NCBI GenBank assembly: GCA_021324755.1 | Contig: JAJPIL010000004.1 | Coordinates: forward strand, 123,516 to 187,515 | Reading direction: 5' to 3' | Source: Pseudomonadota bacterium | GTDB taxonomy: Bacteria; Desulfobacterota; Binatia; Binatales; Binataceae | Length of the DNA: 64,000 nucleotides | Shown: piece after piece, positions 8,819 to 17,475 of the stretch | Layout: each line of letters begins with the position of its first letter | How positions within the stretch are numbered: the first letter of the stretch is position 1 | Program-made: the position numbers and the translations under genes | Notes under the pieces: generated by a model | Databases searched by the model: none | What the model was told of the DNA's origin: nothing | Seen by the model: only the letters and a program-made list of their open reading frames with translations

Positions 8819-9694
8819 TTAGCGAATGCGCCCGCGCTTCGGGATAGGCAGACCTAATTTTTCCATCACCTTTTGGATATCGCTCCAAACGTGGCGCTTG
8901 TCGGCAGGATTGCGCAGCAGGTAGGCGGGATGAAACGTCGGCATCGTCGGGATTCCACGCACCTCGTACCACTGACCGCGCAATCGACTTATTGGCGTTT
9001 TTACCTTGAGCAGCGCCTGGGCCGCCACGCTTCCCAGCGCCACAATTACCTCAGGTCTTACAATCTCTACCTGCCGCATCAAAAACGGCAAACATGCGGC
9101 TACTTCGTCCGGCTCGGGTGTGCGATTTTCCGGCGGCCGACACTTGATTACGTTAGCAATATAAACTTCCGACCGCTTGAGTCCCATGCCGCGCTCGATT
9201 ATGTCGGTAAGCAGCTGCCCGGCGCGCCCCACAAACGGCTCACCCTGCTCGTCCTCTTCCGCCCCTGGGCCCTCACCTACGAACATAACGCGCGCAGACG
9301 GGTTGCCTACGCCGAACACCAAATTAGTGCGGCTGCGCCAAAGCTTACATCGTCGGCAATCCCCGATGAACTCGCGAAGCTCTGTAAGGGTGGTCACAGC
9401 TTCAAGCCCGGGATAAGGCGAAAACAACTCGCCCGGCTCTGCGGCCGTTGCTTTTGTTGCCGCCTGTTCCTGAATCGACCTAGGTTTGGGCGCCTCGACG
9501 TCCGCCGGCCCAAGTGACGAGGGCTTGGCCGCGGAGTCCTCAGAAGCCCTCAAAGGGGAGCGAGTATCGGCAAATGACGTTGTAGCGGTTTTATACGGAG
9601 CCCCTTCGAGTCCCTCTTCGACGAGCTGTTCAAGGTAGTCGCGCAAACTTTCCAGGATCGTCTCACGCTGTGGCGGGCGCTTTTGCGAAGTCAT
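8819..9694 (-). CDS. Family 4 uracil-DNA glycosylase (4Fe-4S)
   Basis: Removes uracil (deaminated cytosine) from DNA as the first step of base excision repair. The glycosylase domain (from about residue 100) has the family-4 water-activating motif [12 protein letters not shown], the cluster cysteines C113, C116, C185 and C201, and the closing motif FHPAYLLRN. The first roughly 100 residues form an extension with a helical start ([15 protein letters not shown]) and then a Pro/Ala/Ser/Thr-rich linker, longer than the compact archaeal enzymes. The ATG has GGAG 6 bases upstream. It is divergent from the phospholipase C gene, with only 14 bases between annotated starts. Confidence 0.94.
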   Translation of the reverse strand: MTSQKRPPQRETILESLRDYLEQLVEEGLEGAPYKTATTSFADTRSPLRASEDSAAKPSSLGPADVEAPKPRSIQEQAATKATAAEPGELFSPYPGLEAVTTLTELREFIGDCRRCKLWRSRTNLVFGVGNPSARVMFVGEGPGAEEDEQGEPFVGRAGQLLTDIIERGMGLKRSEVYIANVIKCRPPENRTPEPDEVAACLPFLMRQVEIVRPEVIVALGSVAAQALLKVKTPISRLRGQWYEVRGIPTMPTFHPAYLLRNPADKRHVWSDIQKVMEKLGLPIPKRGRIR

Positions 9695-9708
9695 AGAATT
9701 CTCCGCTG

Positions 9709-10650
9709 ATGAAACACGTTGTATGGCCGAAAGAGAAAACTTGGCCGCCGAAGATGGTCTTTCTGAGCTGCGTCGGTTTTCTTACCGCTTTGCTCGCTAC
9801 TCCGAGCGTCGCCTGGGCGTGGGGTCCGGTAACCCACGTAATGCTAAGCGTGCAGACCCTTGCGGGCTCTGGCAACATTTCAGATAGCCTCTTAAGTCTC
9901 ATCGCAGCATGGCCCGAAGTCTTCTTGTACGGCAACCTCGCACCGGACATTGTTCAAGGTCGGCGCCTTCAAAGCCGCCTGCGGCGCCATTCTCACAACT
10001 GGAGCGTCGCCTTCGAGCTGATGGCCGCAGCGCGCGAAGCTGCCGCGCAAGTCTTTGCCCTGGGCTACCTAGCCCACCTCGCCTCCGACGTCATCGCTCA
10101 CAATTTTTACCTGCCCATGTGCTATATCGCCAACTATGACGCGCGCTTGGCCGGACATATCTATTTCGAGGCTTGCTTCGACGCGATCCACGAAGATTCA
10201 TACCAGGAAATCTTGCTCAAACTCCTCGACCTTGACTTTACCTCATTCGACGCCACATTGGAAAAAACCATCGACTCGCCGCTATTACCCTTTGCCACCC
10301 ATCGCAAAATTTTCGAAGGCGGCCTTAAACGGATTCGTCAGTGGAACCGCCTTGTCCGCGCCACCGGCGGCACTGCTAAAATCGACTCGCACGAAGCTCG
10401 CGCGCTGTGCGAGGCTTCTTGCTACGCAATCGCCGAGGTATTGACGCGCAAACAAGAAGCCACCGTATGCCGACTCGATCCGATGGGCGAGCAGAATATT
10501 CGCAATGCCGCCCGCTTTCGACAAAGCCTGCGAGCGCTCGGCCGGCTCGGTGACGAGGCGGCACAAAGCGCCAAAAAACTGGCAAGCTCGATGCGTCGGG
10601 AACTGCAACTGCGGCTCGAGCAGCTGCCATTTCTTCCACAACACGGATGA
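9709..10650 (+). CDS. Secreted zinc-dependent phospholipase C family protein
   Basis: A 313-residue exported hydrolase of the zinc-dependent phospholipase C / S1-P1 nuclease fold. A signal peptide (hydrophobic core FLSCVGFLTALLA) ends in VAWA, so cleavage would expose W38, matching the N-terminal Trp zinc ligand of these enzymes. All expected zinc ligands can be traced: W38, H43, the Asp in NLAPDI, His in HSHNW, His/Asp/His in AHLASDVIAHNF, and His/Glu in GHIYFEACFD. The upstream start ATG 9709 lacks a ribosome site; the internal ATG at 9754 would give a cleaner signal peptide. Possible roles are phospholipid scavenging or phosphate release. It is a conceivable T2SS substrate. Confidence 0.85.
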   Translation: MKHVVWPKEKTWPPKMVFLSCVGFLTALLATPSVAWAWGPVTHVMLSVQTLAGSGNISDSLLSLIAAWPEVFLYGNLAPDIVQGRRLQSRLRRHSHNWSVAFELMAAAREAAAQVFALGYLAHLASDVIAHNFYLPMCYIANYDARLAGHIYFEACFDAIHEDSYQEILLKLLDLDFTSFDATLEKTIDSPLLPFATHRKIFEGGLKRIRQWNRLVRATGGTAKIDSHEARALCEASCYAIAEVLTRKQEATVCRLDPMGEQNIRNAARFRQSLRALGRLGDEAAQSAKKLASSMRRELQLRLEQLPFLPQHG

Positions 10651-10946
10651 CGAATTCGTACGACCTTCGAACCAGGCGCGGCGCTCTTTTCACAGCTTGG
10701 AGGGAATGAAAAATAAGTCTCTGCCGCACGAATTTCCTGGCTCTTCTGACCGATCAGCGCGCTTGATGATGCGTGAACGTTTCGCAATTTATGGAGCTCG
10801 CGACAGTCGTACGGCAAAAATTGCGGCTATCGGCAACTCAGGCGCGAGCGTGCTACGAATCCACCGTGAAAATGCTAATTGGCGTTCGCTCGATTGGTCA
10901 TTGTCACGGCTCAGTTGGGTACTTTGACGTGAAGTAGGGACCCGCG

Positions 10947-12479
10947 ATGCTTACGCTTGAACGGCTCAAGAAATTCGTTCGCGCTGCGGCGGACATGCTC
11001 GCTAAAGACGATAACCTTATCGACGCGGAAGTCTATTGTTCGTCGAGCGAACAGGTAGTTGTCCGCCTTAATTACACGTCCGCTATCCCTTCACGCGGTG
11101 TGGAGGAGGCCAAATCCGAAACCGCGCAAGGGCTTGTGGTGAGAATCGTCACTCGAAATCCGCCGAACGCAGTGGGCGAGGCTTATGAAGCGGGCGAGCT
11201 TAGCCTTGCAAGCCTTACCCGGGCGCTTGAAAGGGCGCGTCGCGCGGCGGTGGTCAACCCGGACTTTCCTGGCCTGCCGCCGCTTAAATCGGTCCGCAAT
11301 GGTGCCAGCGGCGCCTCGTCGGACTTGCTCGATGCAACAAGCCTAACGCTTGTCCGCGCGGGATGGAGCGTGATAAAGGCCGCTATTGCTGAACTGCATA
11401 ATAATCCATTCGAAGTCGATGCCCAGCGCAACAGCAACTTTATTCTGGGCGGCGACCTGACGTTAAGCAAAGAACGCGTAGCGATAGCGCGCGCTCGTTT
11501 ACGCGGCGAGCTTGTGGATGAAGACGCCCATTTTAGGCTTAACTTGGTCGCCTTCGACGAGGCGACCAACGGCAAGTCGGCCGTAAGCTATTTAGGCGTG
11601 TCGCGCCAGGAGCTGCAAAGTGCGATCGTCCCACTCGCCTCCCAACTCGTAGGGCAGGCTCGGGCGCTTGCAAACGGCGACCGCCCCAGGCAGGGCAGGT
11701 ATCGCGTCGTGCTCGGACCACAACCAGTTGCCGAAATACTCAACCACATCGTGTTACCTTCGCTGACCACGCGCGCCTTCCACAGCGCAAGTTCATGCTA
11801 TCTAGGGAAATTTTCCAAGGTGGTGATGGACCCAAGGCTTTCGCTGATCGATGACCCGCGTGCCAACCGTAAGGCCGTGCGCCGCACGGTGAGCTGCGAA
11901 GGGATACCGACGCGACGGACGACCCTGGTGAAGGATGGTAAACTGGTAGGCTTGCTCTCGGATTTTTACTACGGCCGCCTGCTCGAACGCGATCCAGATA
12001 TAGCACGTAAGCTCGGACGTAAGATTGTGCCACGTGCTACTTTTGCCGCAACCTGCGGCTACCGCTTAAGCGACAGCGGCGTGCGGCGCTTCGACGCCGA
12101 AATTTCCGCCTCTGCCAGCAACGTCATTCTCAAAGCCAAAGAAGGCAAGCATCTGAAAGCGTTGATGGAGGCTGTGGGCGACGGCCTTTACGTGGGTCAC
12201 GTATGGTACACGTACCCAATAAACGGCCAAGCGGCGGGTGACTTCACCTGCACCATAAGCGGAAACTCCTACCGCATCCGCAACGGCCGGCCCGACCGCC
12301 CGATTATGCCTAATTGTCTTAGAATAAATGGGAACGTTCGCGACGTTTTCCAGGCACTTAAGTTACCCGAGAGTACAACCTATCCGGTCGCCCTTTGGGG
12401 ATCGCCGCAAGCGTACTATGTTCCGTCGCTTGCCGTCGAGGGCTTGCAGCTAAGCGAGATCGCTTCGCTCGAGGAGTGA
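10947..12479 (+). CDS. TldE/PmbA-like TldD-related protein
   Basis: A 510-residue member of the TldD/PmbA family. It aligns with the fold through the GVEEAKSETAQGLVVRI start, the central RYRVVLGPQPVAEIL segment and the C-terminal GNSYRIRNGRP region. It lacks the HExxxH zinc motif: the equivalent stretch is EILNHIVLPSLTTRAF. This makes it the non-catalytic TldE-type partner of the TldD encoded at 2949-4532. The two subunits normally sit together or elsewhere on the chromosome; here they are 6.4 kb apart on opposite strands. A GGGA lies 6 bases before the ATG. A 296-base stretch without a gene precedes it. Confidence 0.85.
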   Translation: MLTLERLKKFVRAAADMLAKDDNLIDAEVYCSSSEQVVVRLNYTSAIPSRGVEEAKSETAQGLVVRIVTRNPPNAVGEAYEAGELSLASLTRALERARRAAVVNPDFPGLPPLKSVRNGASGASSDLLDATSLTLVRAGWSVIKAAIAELHNNPFEVDAQRNSNFILGGDLTLSKERVAIARARLRGELVDEDAHFRLNLVAFDEATNGKSAVSYLGVSRQELQSAIVPLASQLVGQARALANGDRPRQGRYRVVLGPQPVAEILNHIVLPSLTTRAFHSASSCYLGKFSKVVMDPRLSLIDDPRANRKAVRRTVSCEGIPTRRTTLVKDGKLVGLLSDFYYGRLLERDPDIARKLGRKIVPRATFAATCGYRLSDSGVRRFDAEISASASNVILKAKEGKHLKALMEAVGDGLYVGHVWYTYPINGQAAGDFTCTISGNSYRIRNGRPDRPIMPNCLRINGNVRDVFQALKLPESTTYPVALWGSPQAYYVPSLAVEGLQLSEIASLEE

Positions 12480-12508
12480 AAGGCTAAATGGGAGAACGGC
12501 GGCACGAA

Positions 12509-13168
12509 TTACTTTTTTCGTGCAAGCGTAATCCCGTCGGCAACGGGTAACATGACAGCCTGCACGCGGTCGTCTCGCGCGATGAACTCGTTGAGCGCTC
12601 GGATCGCTCGGCAATCCTCGCTTTGATCATCGCGTTCGACGACCTTGCCGCCCCACAAGACGTTATCGATCACGATCAGTCCATTGGGCTTCGTCCGTTT
12701 AAGCGCCTCCTCGTAGTAGACCAGGTAGTTGGGTTTGTCGGCGTCGATAAAGACAAAATCAAACGCCGGCCGCTCCTCGAGCATCCGCAGCGTCTCCACA
12801 GCAGGCCGCAAAGCCAATTCGACCTTATGCGCCACGCCTGCCTTCTGCCAAAACCGGCGCGCCACCGCGGCGAACTGCTCGTTGACTTCGCAGCAAAGCA
12901 GACGCCCATCCTCAGGCAGCGCTCGCGCGATGCACAGGGAGCTAAATCCGGTAAATGTACCCACTTCAAGCGCCCGACGCGCCCCAGTAACTCGCACAAG
13001 CAGATTCAGCAGCGTGCCCTCTTCGGGCGTAACCTGCATAGCCGCTAGCGAACCTAGAGCAGCGGTTTCGCGAACGAGCTCCTCCAGGAGCGGGTCGTGA
13101 TTATGGCCGTGCCGCAACAGGTATCGGTACAGTTCAGCGTCGAGCTTGATGAACTTTTCGCCGCTCAC
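12509..13168 (-). CDS. Class I SAM-dependent O-methyltransferase (CCoAOMT-like)
   Basis: A 219-residue O-methyltransferase of the caffeoyl-CoA / catechol O-methyltransferase type. The SAM-binding motif I is ALEVGTFTGFSSLCIA. Motif II is around LLCCEVNEQF, and the metal-binding region is VFIDADKPNY followed by LIVIDNVLWGGKV. The substrate is unknown; small catechols are usual for the family. The start is GTG with no strong ribosome site, so the true start could be slightly internal. It converges on the TldE-like gene and lies leftward of the ThDP enzyme with a palindrome between. Confidence 0.9.
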   Translation of the reverse strand: MSGEKFIKLDAELYRYLLRHGHNHDPLLEELVRETAALGSLAAMQVTPEEGTLLNLLVRVTGARRALEVGTFTGFSSLCIARALPEDGRLLCCEVNEQFAAVARRFWQKAGVAHKVELALRPAVETLRMLEERPAFDFVFIDADKPNYLVYYEEALKRTKPNGLIVIDNVLWGGKVVERDDQSEDCRAIRALNEFIARDDRVQAVMLPVADGITLARKK

Positions 13169-13294
13169 CGACGTAACGTTTCACGCCAAAAACAGCTCTT
13201 GAGCGCCCTTACACCGGCTCGACAATCGGCTCGCGACCTCTCAGACCCGACTTCATGATTGCGCACATCTGAGGGCGCGACAAAAGACATGGTG

Positions 13295-13324
13295 TATGTC
13301 GAGGGCTTAAAAGCCCTCGACATA
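13295..13324. repeat. Perfect 14-bp inverted repeat (hairpin)
   Basis: TATGTCGAGGGCTT (13295-13308) is followed, after two bases, by its exact reverse complement (13311-13324). It sits 14 bases after the stop codon of the leftward ThDP enzyme gene and about 125 bases before the start of the methyltransferase gene. On the minus strand a TCTTTTG run follows about 9 bases later. It is therefore most likely a terminator or a processing hairpin between the two genes, although the T-run is not directly attached. Confidence 0.6.
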
Positions 13325-13337
13325 AGCAATCGTCCGA

Positions 13338-15029
13338 CTAGTTCTGGCCGGTTGAACCGAGCAGATTGCCTCCCAGCGTAGGATGGCCGACCGTCTTGTC
13401 GCCGATTACGTTTACCAACGCGGGCTTGCCTGAATTGAACGCTCGCTCGAGCGCGGGAATTATGTCGTCCGGCGCTTCCACGTACTCTCCGTGGCACCCC
13501 AGCTCCTGCGCGATCTTGTCGTATCGGATGTTCGGCAACATGTCGAACGGGTCGGTACGACCCTTGAGAATCGGCATCATCTCGAAGCTCGGTCCCCACG
13601 AGCTGTTATTCCAAAGCACGCATATAATCGGCAGATTGTAACGGGCGGCTGTTTCGAGGTCCCAGCCGCCGATTCCGATGCCGCCGTCGCCGCTTACGAC
13701 GACGATTTGCTTGCCGGGCCGCGCAAGCTGCGCTCCGATCGCCATTCCCACGCCGTGGCCTACGGGCGCAAGCGGACCGGCGTCGAGCACCTGGCCTGGA
13801 AAACGCGCCGCAAACCACTGGCTCATCCAGCCCGACAGCGTAAAGCTGTCGATAATCACCGTGGCATTCTTGTCCAGCACGGATACCAGGTCCTTGACCA
13901 GTCGTGCCGGATGGATGGGCCGATTATTGCTGACCTTCTTTTCCTGCTCCTTGACCATCTGCCAGAAATTCGACCGTACCTGAGCTACTTCCTTGACCCA
14001 TTGAGAGGAGCGGTTTTTAGAGAAGTCGAGTCGGAGTTCCTTTATTCGGTTAATCATTTGACGGAGCACAAGCTTCGGGTCGCCCACGATCGGGAGCTCG
14101 GCCTCGACCTGCCATCCGATGCGCGTCGGTACGGGGTCGACCTGGATGTACTTGGCTTTGTCGTTCCATGTAGGAGGTTGACCAAAATGCTCGCCGCTCC
14201 AGAAGCGGAAACCGATGGCCAACACGACGTCTGCCCGTCCGGTGAAAGGCTTTTTAAACGCGCCCCTGACGGCAAGCGGATGCTCTTCCGATACCGCTCC
14301 TTGACCGGCGCGGCGCGTGTAGACCGGAATACTGGTAAGCTCGACGAACTCCGTCAGCTCGGGACTAGCCTTGGACCAAAACAGCCCGTCGCCGCCTGCA
14401 ATAAGCGGCCGCTCGGCTGAATGGAGAAGTTCGAGCGCGCGGTCGATACGCTCGGGATTTCCTTCGCAGCGTACGTCCTCTATCGTAAACCGCCGCGCGC
14501 CTTTGCGCTGGCGGCTTTCTTCGTCTTGGTGGTATAGGATGTTCTGTGGAATTTCGACCAGAGCCACGCCCTGGGGCGGAGATATCGCTTCGCGGAACGC
14601 AGAGCGCAAGTCGAACTGGATCGTGGTCCAGTCGGTCACGCGCTTGGTAAACTTCGAGAAGCTGCGCACTACCTCAGAACCATAGGCTTCCTGGAACGAA
14701 CCCAAGTGATCTTCGGTGTTGGGATGCTGCCCGGAAATACAAACCACTGCGCTACCAGTCAGACCGGCGACACAAAGCCCCGTAACCGCGTTGGTAAGCC
14801 CGCATCCGGCCGTTACCAGACAAACCCCTACCTCGCCGGTCATGCGCGCGTAAGCATCCGCGGCGTACGCGGCCGCTTGCTCATGGCGCACGTGAATCAT
14901 CTTGATCTCGTTGTCCCGGAGGTTGGCCAAAATCGGAAACAGATGGCCACCGTTGACCGTAAAACAGTACTTCACCTTGTTCTCGCGCATCACCCGCGCA
15001 GTTATTACACCCCCGTCTACCTTGGCCAT
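13338..15029 (-). CDS. ThDP-dependent enzyme, oxalyl-CoA decarboxylase / 2-hydroxyacyl-CoA lyase / acetolactate-synthase-like
   Basis: A 563-residue thiamine diphosphate enzyme with the three-domain layout of the acetolactate synthase superfamily. The activating Glu is in VRHEQAAAYAADAYAR and the glycine-rich loop is TAGCGLTNAV. The ThDP/Mg motif runs from SGDGGIGIGG to LWNNSSWG. The GSFQEAYG and SFSKFTKR segments resemble oxalyl-CoA decarboxylase and 2-hydroxyacyl-CoA lyase more than classical acetolactate synthase, but the substrate is not proven. No small regulatory subunit gene (ilvH) is nearby. The ATG start has a weak site; GGAGG lies 13 bases upstream. It is divergent from yraN across 452 bases. 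Confidence 0.85.
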   Translation of the reverse strand: MAKVDGGVITARVMRENKVKYCFTVNGGHLFPILANLRDNEIKMIHVRHEQAAAYAADAYARMTGEVGVCLVTAGCGLTNAVTGLCVAGLTGSAVVCISGQHPNTEDHLGSFQEAYGSEVVRSFSKFTKRVTDWTTIQFDLRSAFREAISPPQGVALVEIPQNILYHQDEESRQRKGARRFTIEDVRCEGNPERIDRALELLHSAERPLIAGGDGLFWSKASPELTEFVELTSIPVYTRRAGQGAVSEEHPLAVRGAFKKPFTGRADVVLAIGFRFWSGEHFGQPPTWNDKAKYIQVDPVPTRIGWQVEAELPIVGDPKLVLRQMINRIKELRLDFSKNRSSQWVKEVAQVRSNFWQMVKEQEKKVSNNRPIHPARLVKDLVSVLDKNATVIIDSFTLSGWMSQWFAARFPGQVLDAGPLAPVGHGVGMAIGAQLARPGKQIVVVSGDGGIGIGGWDLETAARYNLPIICVLWNNSSWGPSFEMMPILKGRTDPFDMLPNIRYDKIAQELGCHGEYVEAPDDIIPALERAFNSGKPALVNVIGDKTVGHPTLGGNLLGSTGQN

Positions 15030-15204
15030 GACTTAACCTAAGCCTCCATACCAAATTGCACTACCCGGCTGGATCGGGCTATCAGCGACAATCTTCGCAC
15101 ACTTTTAGCTCACGCTTAAGCAATCGCCCACGACCTTATCGGACCACCAAGTAAAGAGCGAGTAAAGATAGACAGGAAAGTTTCAAAGCTTCTAACCCCG
15201 AACT

Positions 15205-15233
15205 TTGGCAAGAAAACGCAATCTTGATAGTAT
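15205..15233 (+). promoter_or_regulatory. Candidate rightward promoter upstream of yraN-serS
   Basis: TTGGCA (15205-15210) and TAGTAT (15228-15233) are 17 bases apart, in an AT-richer patch. The first box matches the -35 consensus at five of six bases and the second matches the -10 at four of six. Transcription from here would leave a leader of roughly 240 bases before yraN. Confidence 0.3.
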
Positions 15234-15345
15234 ATTGCTGAGTACTTTGTTACTGTAGAGGGCGATTTTGTCTTGAAGGACGCGACGGACCGCCAAGATT
15301 CGAGGACCTTCTGCAACAAAACGGCTCTCTCCATTCTGTGTCCTT

Positions 15346-15381
15346 CAGTATTGCGTTCACTCCCGGTATTGCGCTCGCTCG
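15346..15381. repeat. 18-base imperfect tandem duplication
   Basis: Two adjacent 18-base units, 15346-15363 and 15364-15381, share 14 of 18 positions, with common core GTATTGCG followed by a CTC-rich tail. No gene is affected. It looks like a small local duplication rather than a regulatory array. Confidence 0.5.
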
Positions 15382-15481
15382 GGTAAAGGTTTTTGACCAT
15401 CGCTGAGCCGTTGCATTTGTGTCGAAAGTTAAACACGGCCCAAAATAAGCCTTGCGCAGGCAGAGACAACCGGCCGGATTT

Positions 15482-15901
15482 ATGACTAGCTCACCGCGTG
15501 CATCTGCCTTTCGATGGCTATCAAGGCTATTTTGCCAACCATTCTCCGAAGGCAACCACGTTCGGTTCGGAAGCTGGGCCGAAAGGCTAGCCGCACGCCA
15601 TCTCTCACGCCACGGCTACGAGATCATTGCGCGAAACTACAAGGTCGCCGGGGCGGAAATTGACCTAATTGCGTTGCACGGCCAAACACTAGTGTTCGTC
15701 GAGGTAAAGGCGCGCGCGACAGGTCGATTCGGCAGCGGTGAGGAAGCGGTCGACAAGCGAAAGCGCAAGCAAATAAGGCGCGCAGCGCTAGCGTTTTTGC
15801 GGCATCACAACTTAGAAGATAAACAAACTAGGTTTGACGTTGTGACTTTAACTGGTTTCGGCTTTCGGCCACGATTTGAGATAATTAAAAATGCCTTTTG
15901 A
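15482..15901 (+). CDS. yraN: YraN/UPF0102 family endonuclease-like protein
   Basis: A member of the UPF0102 family, a restriction-endonuclease-like fold of uncertain role, often linked to DNA uptake or repair. The core GSWAERLAARHLSRHGYEI, RNYKVAGAEIDLIA and LVFVEVKARATGRFG matches the family, including the E/D and ExK putative nuclease residues. From the ATG at 15482 it is 139 residues, about 20 longer at the N-terminus than usual. A TTG at 15452 in the same frame is less likely. It lies 6 bases upstream of serS and is presumably co-transcribed with it. Confidence 0.9.
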   Translation: MTSSPRASAFRWLSRLFCQPFSEGNHVRFGSWAERLAARHLSRHGYEIIARNYKVAGAEIDLIALHGQTLVFVEVKARATGRFGSGEEAVDKRKRKQIRRAALAFLRHHNLEDKQTRFDVVTLTGFGFRPRFEIIKNAF

Positions 15902-15907
15902 ACTATC

Positions 15908-17185
15908 ATGCTCGACATAAAGCTAATCCGCGAAAAGCCGGACTTCGTCAAACAGGAACTTGCCAAGGTCGGTGCACAACCCGAGGCGATAGACCACTTG
16001 CTCGAGCTTGACGGACGACGCCGCCGCTTGCAACATCGCCTGGACGAGTTGCGCGCCGAGCGCACTCGACAGTCGCGCGAGCTTGCCCGACTAAGCGAAC
16101 AGGAACGCGAAAGCCGCCGCGCCCAAATGCGCGAGCTAAGCGATACCATCGCGCAAGGAGAACGCGAACTGGCAGCGCTTGAGCAAGAAGTGGAGGCAGC
16201 GATGCTCGAGCTGCCAAACCTGCCTCGTCCTTACGTTCCCGTCGGTAGCGGCGAACAAGATAACCGCGTAGTTCGCAGCGAGTTCGAGCCCAGAAAGTTC
16301 GATTTCGAGCCCCGACCGCACTGGGAGATAGCACAACGCCTGGGAATTATCGATTTCGAGCGCGGGGTCAAGCTTGCTGGAACGCGTTTTTACGTGATGA
16401 TAGGCGCGGGAGCAAAGCTCGAACGCGCGCTGATAACTTGGATGCTCGACGTCAAGATAAAAGAGCAGGGCTACGTGGAGGTCTGGCCGCCGCTGATGGT
16501 CAACAGCGCAATGGTGCTAGGAAGCGGCCATCTGCCGAAATTCCGCGACACGATGTATCGCGACGTGGAGGACGACTTTTGGTTTATCCCAACCGCGGAG
16601 GTCCCGCTTACCAATCTCTATGCGGGAGAAATTCTTGAGGCAAGCCAGCTTCCCATCTACCTGACGGCTTACACGCCGTGCTTTAGACGTGAAAAGATGT
16701 CCGCCGGGCGCGACGTACGAGGAATCAAGCGGGGACACCAGTTCGACAAAGTCGAGATGGTCAAAGTCGTTGCGCCCGAGGAATCCGATCGCGAACTCGA
16801 GAGTCTGGTCGACAATGCGGTCGAAATTTGCCGACGGCTGAGAATACCATACCGCGTAGTTCAGATGTGCACTGGCGACCTAGGATTTACTGCCGCCGCG
16901 AAATACGACGTCGAAATGTGGGCACCAGGATGCCAAGAATGGCTCGAAGTCAGTTCCTGCTCCAATTGTACTGACTTTCAAGCGCGGCGCGCGCAGATCC
17001 GATTCCGGCGCGAAAAAAACGCCAAGCCAGAGTTCGTGCACACCTTAAACGGATCAGGCCTCGGATTGCCTCGAACCTTGATAGCTTTACTGGAAAATTA
17101 CCAAAATGCGGACGGAAGCGTGACCATCCCGGAGGTATTGAGGCCCTACATGGACGGAATGACAGTGATACGACCGCGCGCGTAA
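15908..17185 (+). CDS. serS: Seryl-tRNA synthetase
   Basis: Charges tRNA-Ser (and tRNA-Sec) with serine; class II aminoacyl-tRNA synthetase of 425 residues, normal length. The first 110 residues form the antiparallel coiled-coil tRNA-binding arm, rich in Arg, Glu and Leu (for example [16 protein letters not shown]). The catalytic domain has motif 2 ([17 protein letters not shown] followed by [12 protein letters not shown]) and motif 3 ([17 protein letters not shown]). The [13 protein letters not shown] segment is the serine-binding signature. The ATG at 15908 directly follows yraN. Confidence 0.97.
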   Translation: MLDIKLIREKPDFVKQELAKVGAQPEAIDHLLELDGRRRRLQHRLDELRAERTRQSRELARLSEQERESRRAQMRELSDTIAQGERELAALEQEVEAAMLELPNLPRPYVPVGSGEQDNRVVRSEFEPRKFDFEPRPHWEIAQRLGIIDFERGVKLAGTRFYVMIGAGAKLERALITWMLDVKIKEQGYVEVWPPLMVNSAMVLGSGHLPKFRDTMYRDVEDDFWFIPTAEVPLTNLYAGEILEASQLPIYLTAYTPCFRREKMSAGRDVRGIKRGHQFDKVEMVKVVAPEESDRELESLVDNAVEICRRLRIPYRVVQMCTGDLGFTAAAKYDVEMWAPGCQEWLEVSSCSNCTDFQARRAQIRFRREKNAKPEFVHTLNGSGLGLPRTLIALLENYQNADGSVTIPEVLRPYMDGMTVIRPRA

Positions 17186-17332
17186 TCTCGTCCTTAACCT
17201 CGATATTCGGTCCTCAAGCGAGATCACTTAACGCATCGTTATTCCTATTTTAACTGTGGCGCAACTTAAGGTGTCTATCCTTATTACCAGGGCAAAGGCG
17301 AGCGCAAACGTGAGCAAAATAGCCGAGCTCGG

Positions 17333-17356
17333 GTCTCGGCGGGGCGAAACCGAGAC
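17333..17356. repeat. 7-bp stem hairpin upstream of pstC
   Basis: GTCTCGG (17333-17339) and CCGAGAC (17350-17356) are exact inverted repeats around a 10-base loop, in the 290-base gap between serS and pstC. No T-run follows on the plus strand. It may be a weak serS terminator or leader structure for the pst operon. I could not find a convincing Pho box nearby. Confidence 0.3.
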
Positions 17357-17475
17357 GACCAACTTATTGAAGAGCCTTTTGCCAATGACACTGGCTTTTG
17401 TGCGTGTTGCGCGTCGAGCTTTGTTCTTTGGGTTGCGCGCCCTTTGTTCGTCTGCTCAGCTTTTGAGCGACGCAG

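Larger units (their letters stand above)
15030..15481. other. Intergenic region between the ThDP enzyme and yraN
   Basis: This 452-base divergent spacer has no convincing gene: the short minus-strand frames inside it lack ribosome sites and recognisable content. It holds a promoter-like pair at 15205-15233 and an 18-base imperfect tandem repeat at 15346-15381. It must carry the promoters of both flanking genes. Confidence 0.6.

Noticed and set aside
13491..14420. 309-codon open frame opposite the ThDP enzyme gene
   Set aside because: It is fully antisense to a gene with clear ThDP motifs; its translation is low-complexity and matches no family.
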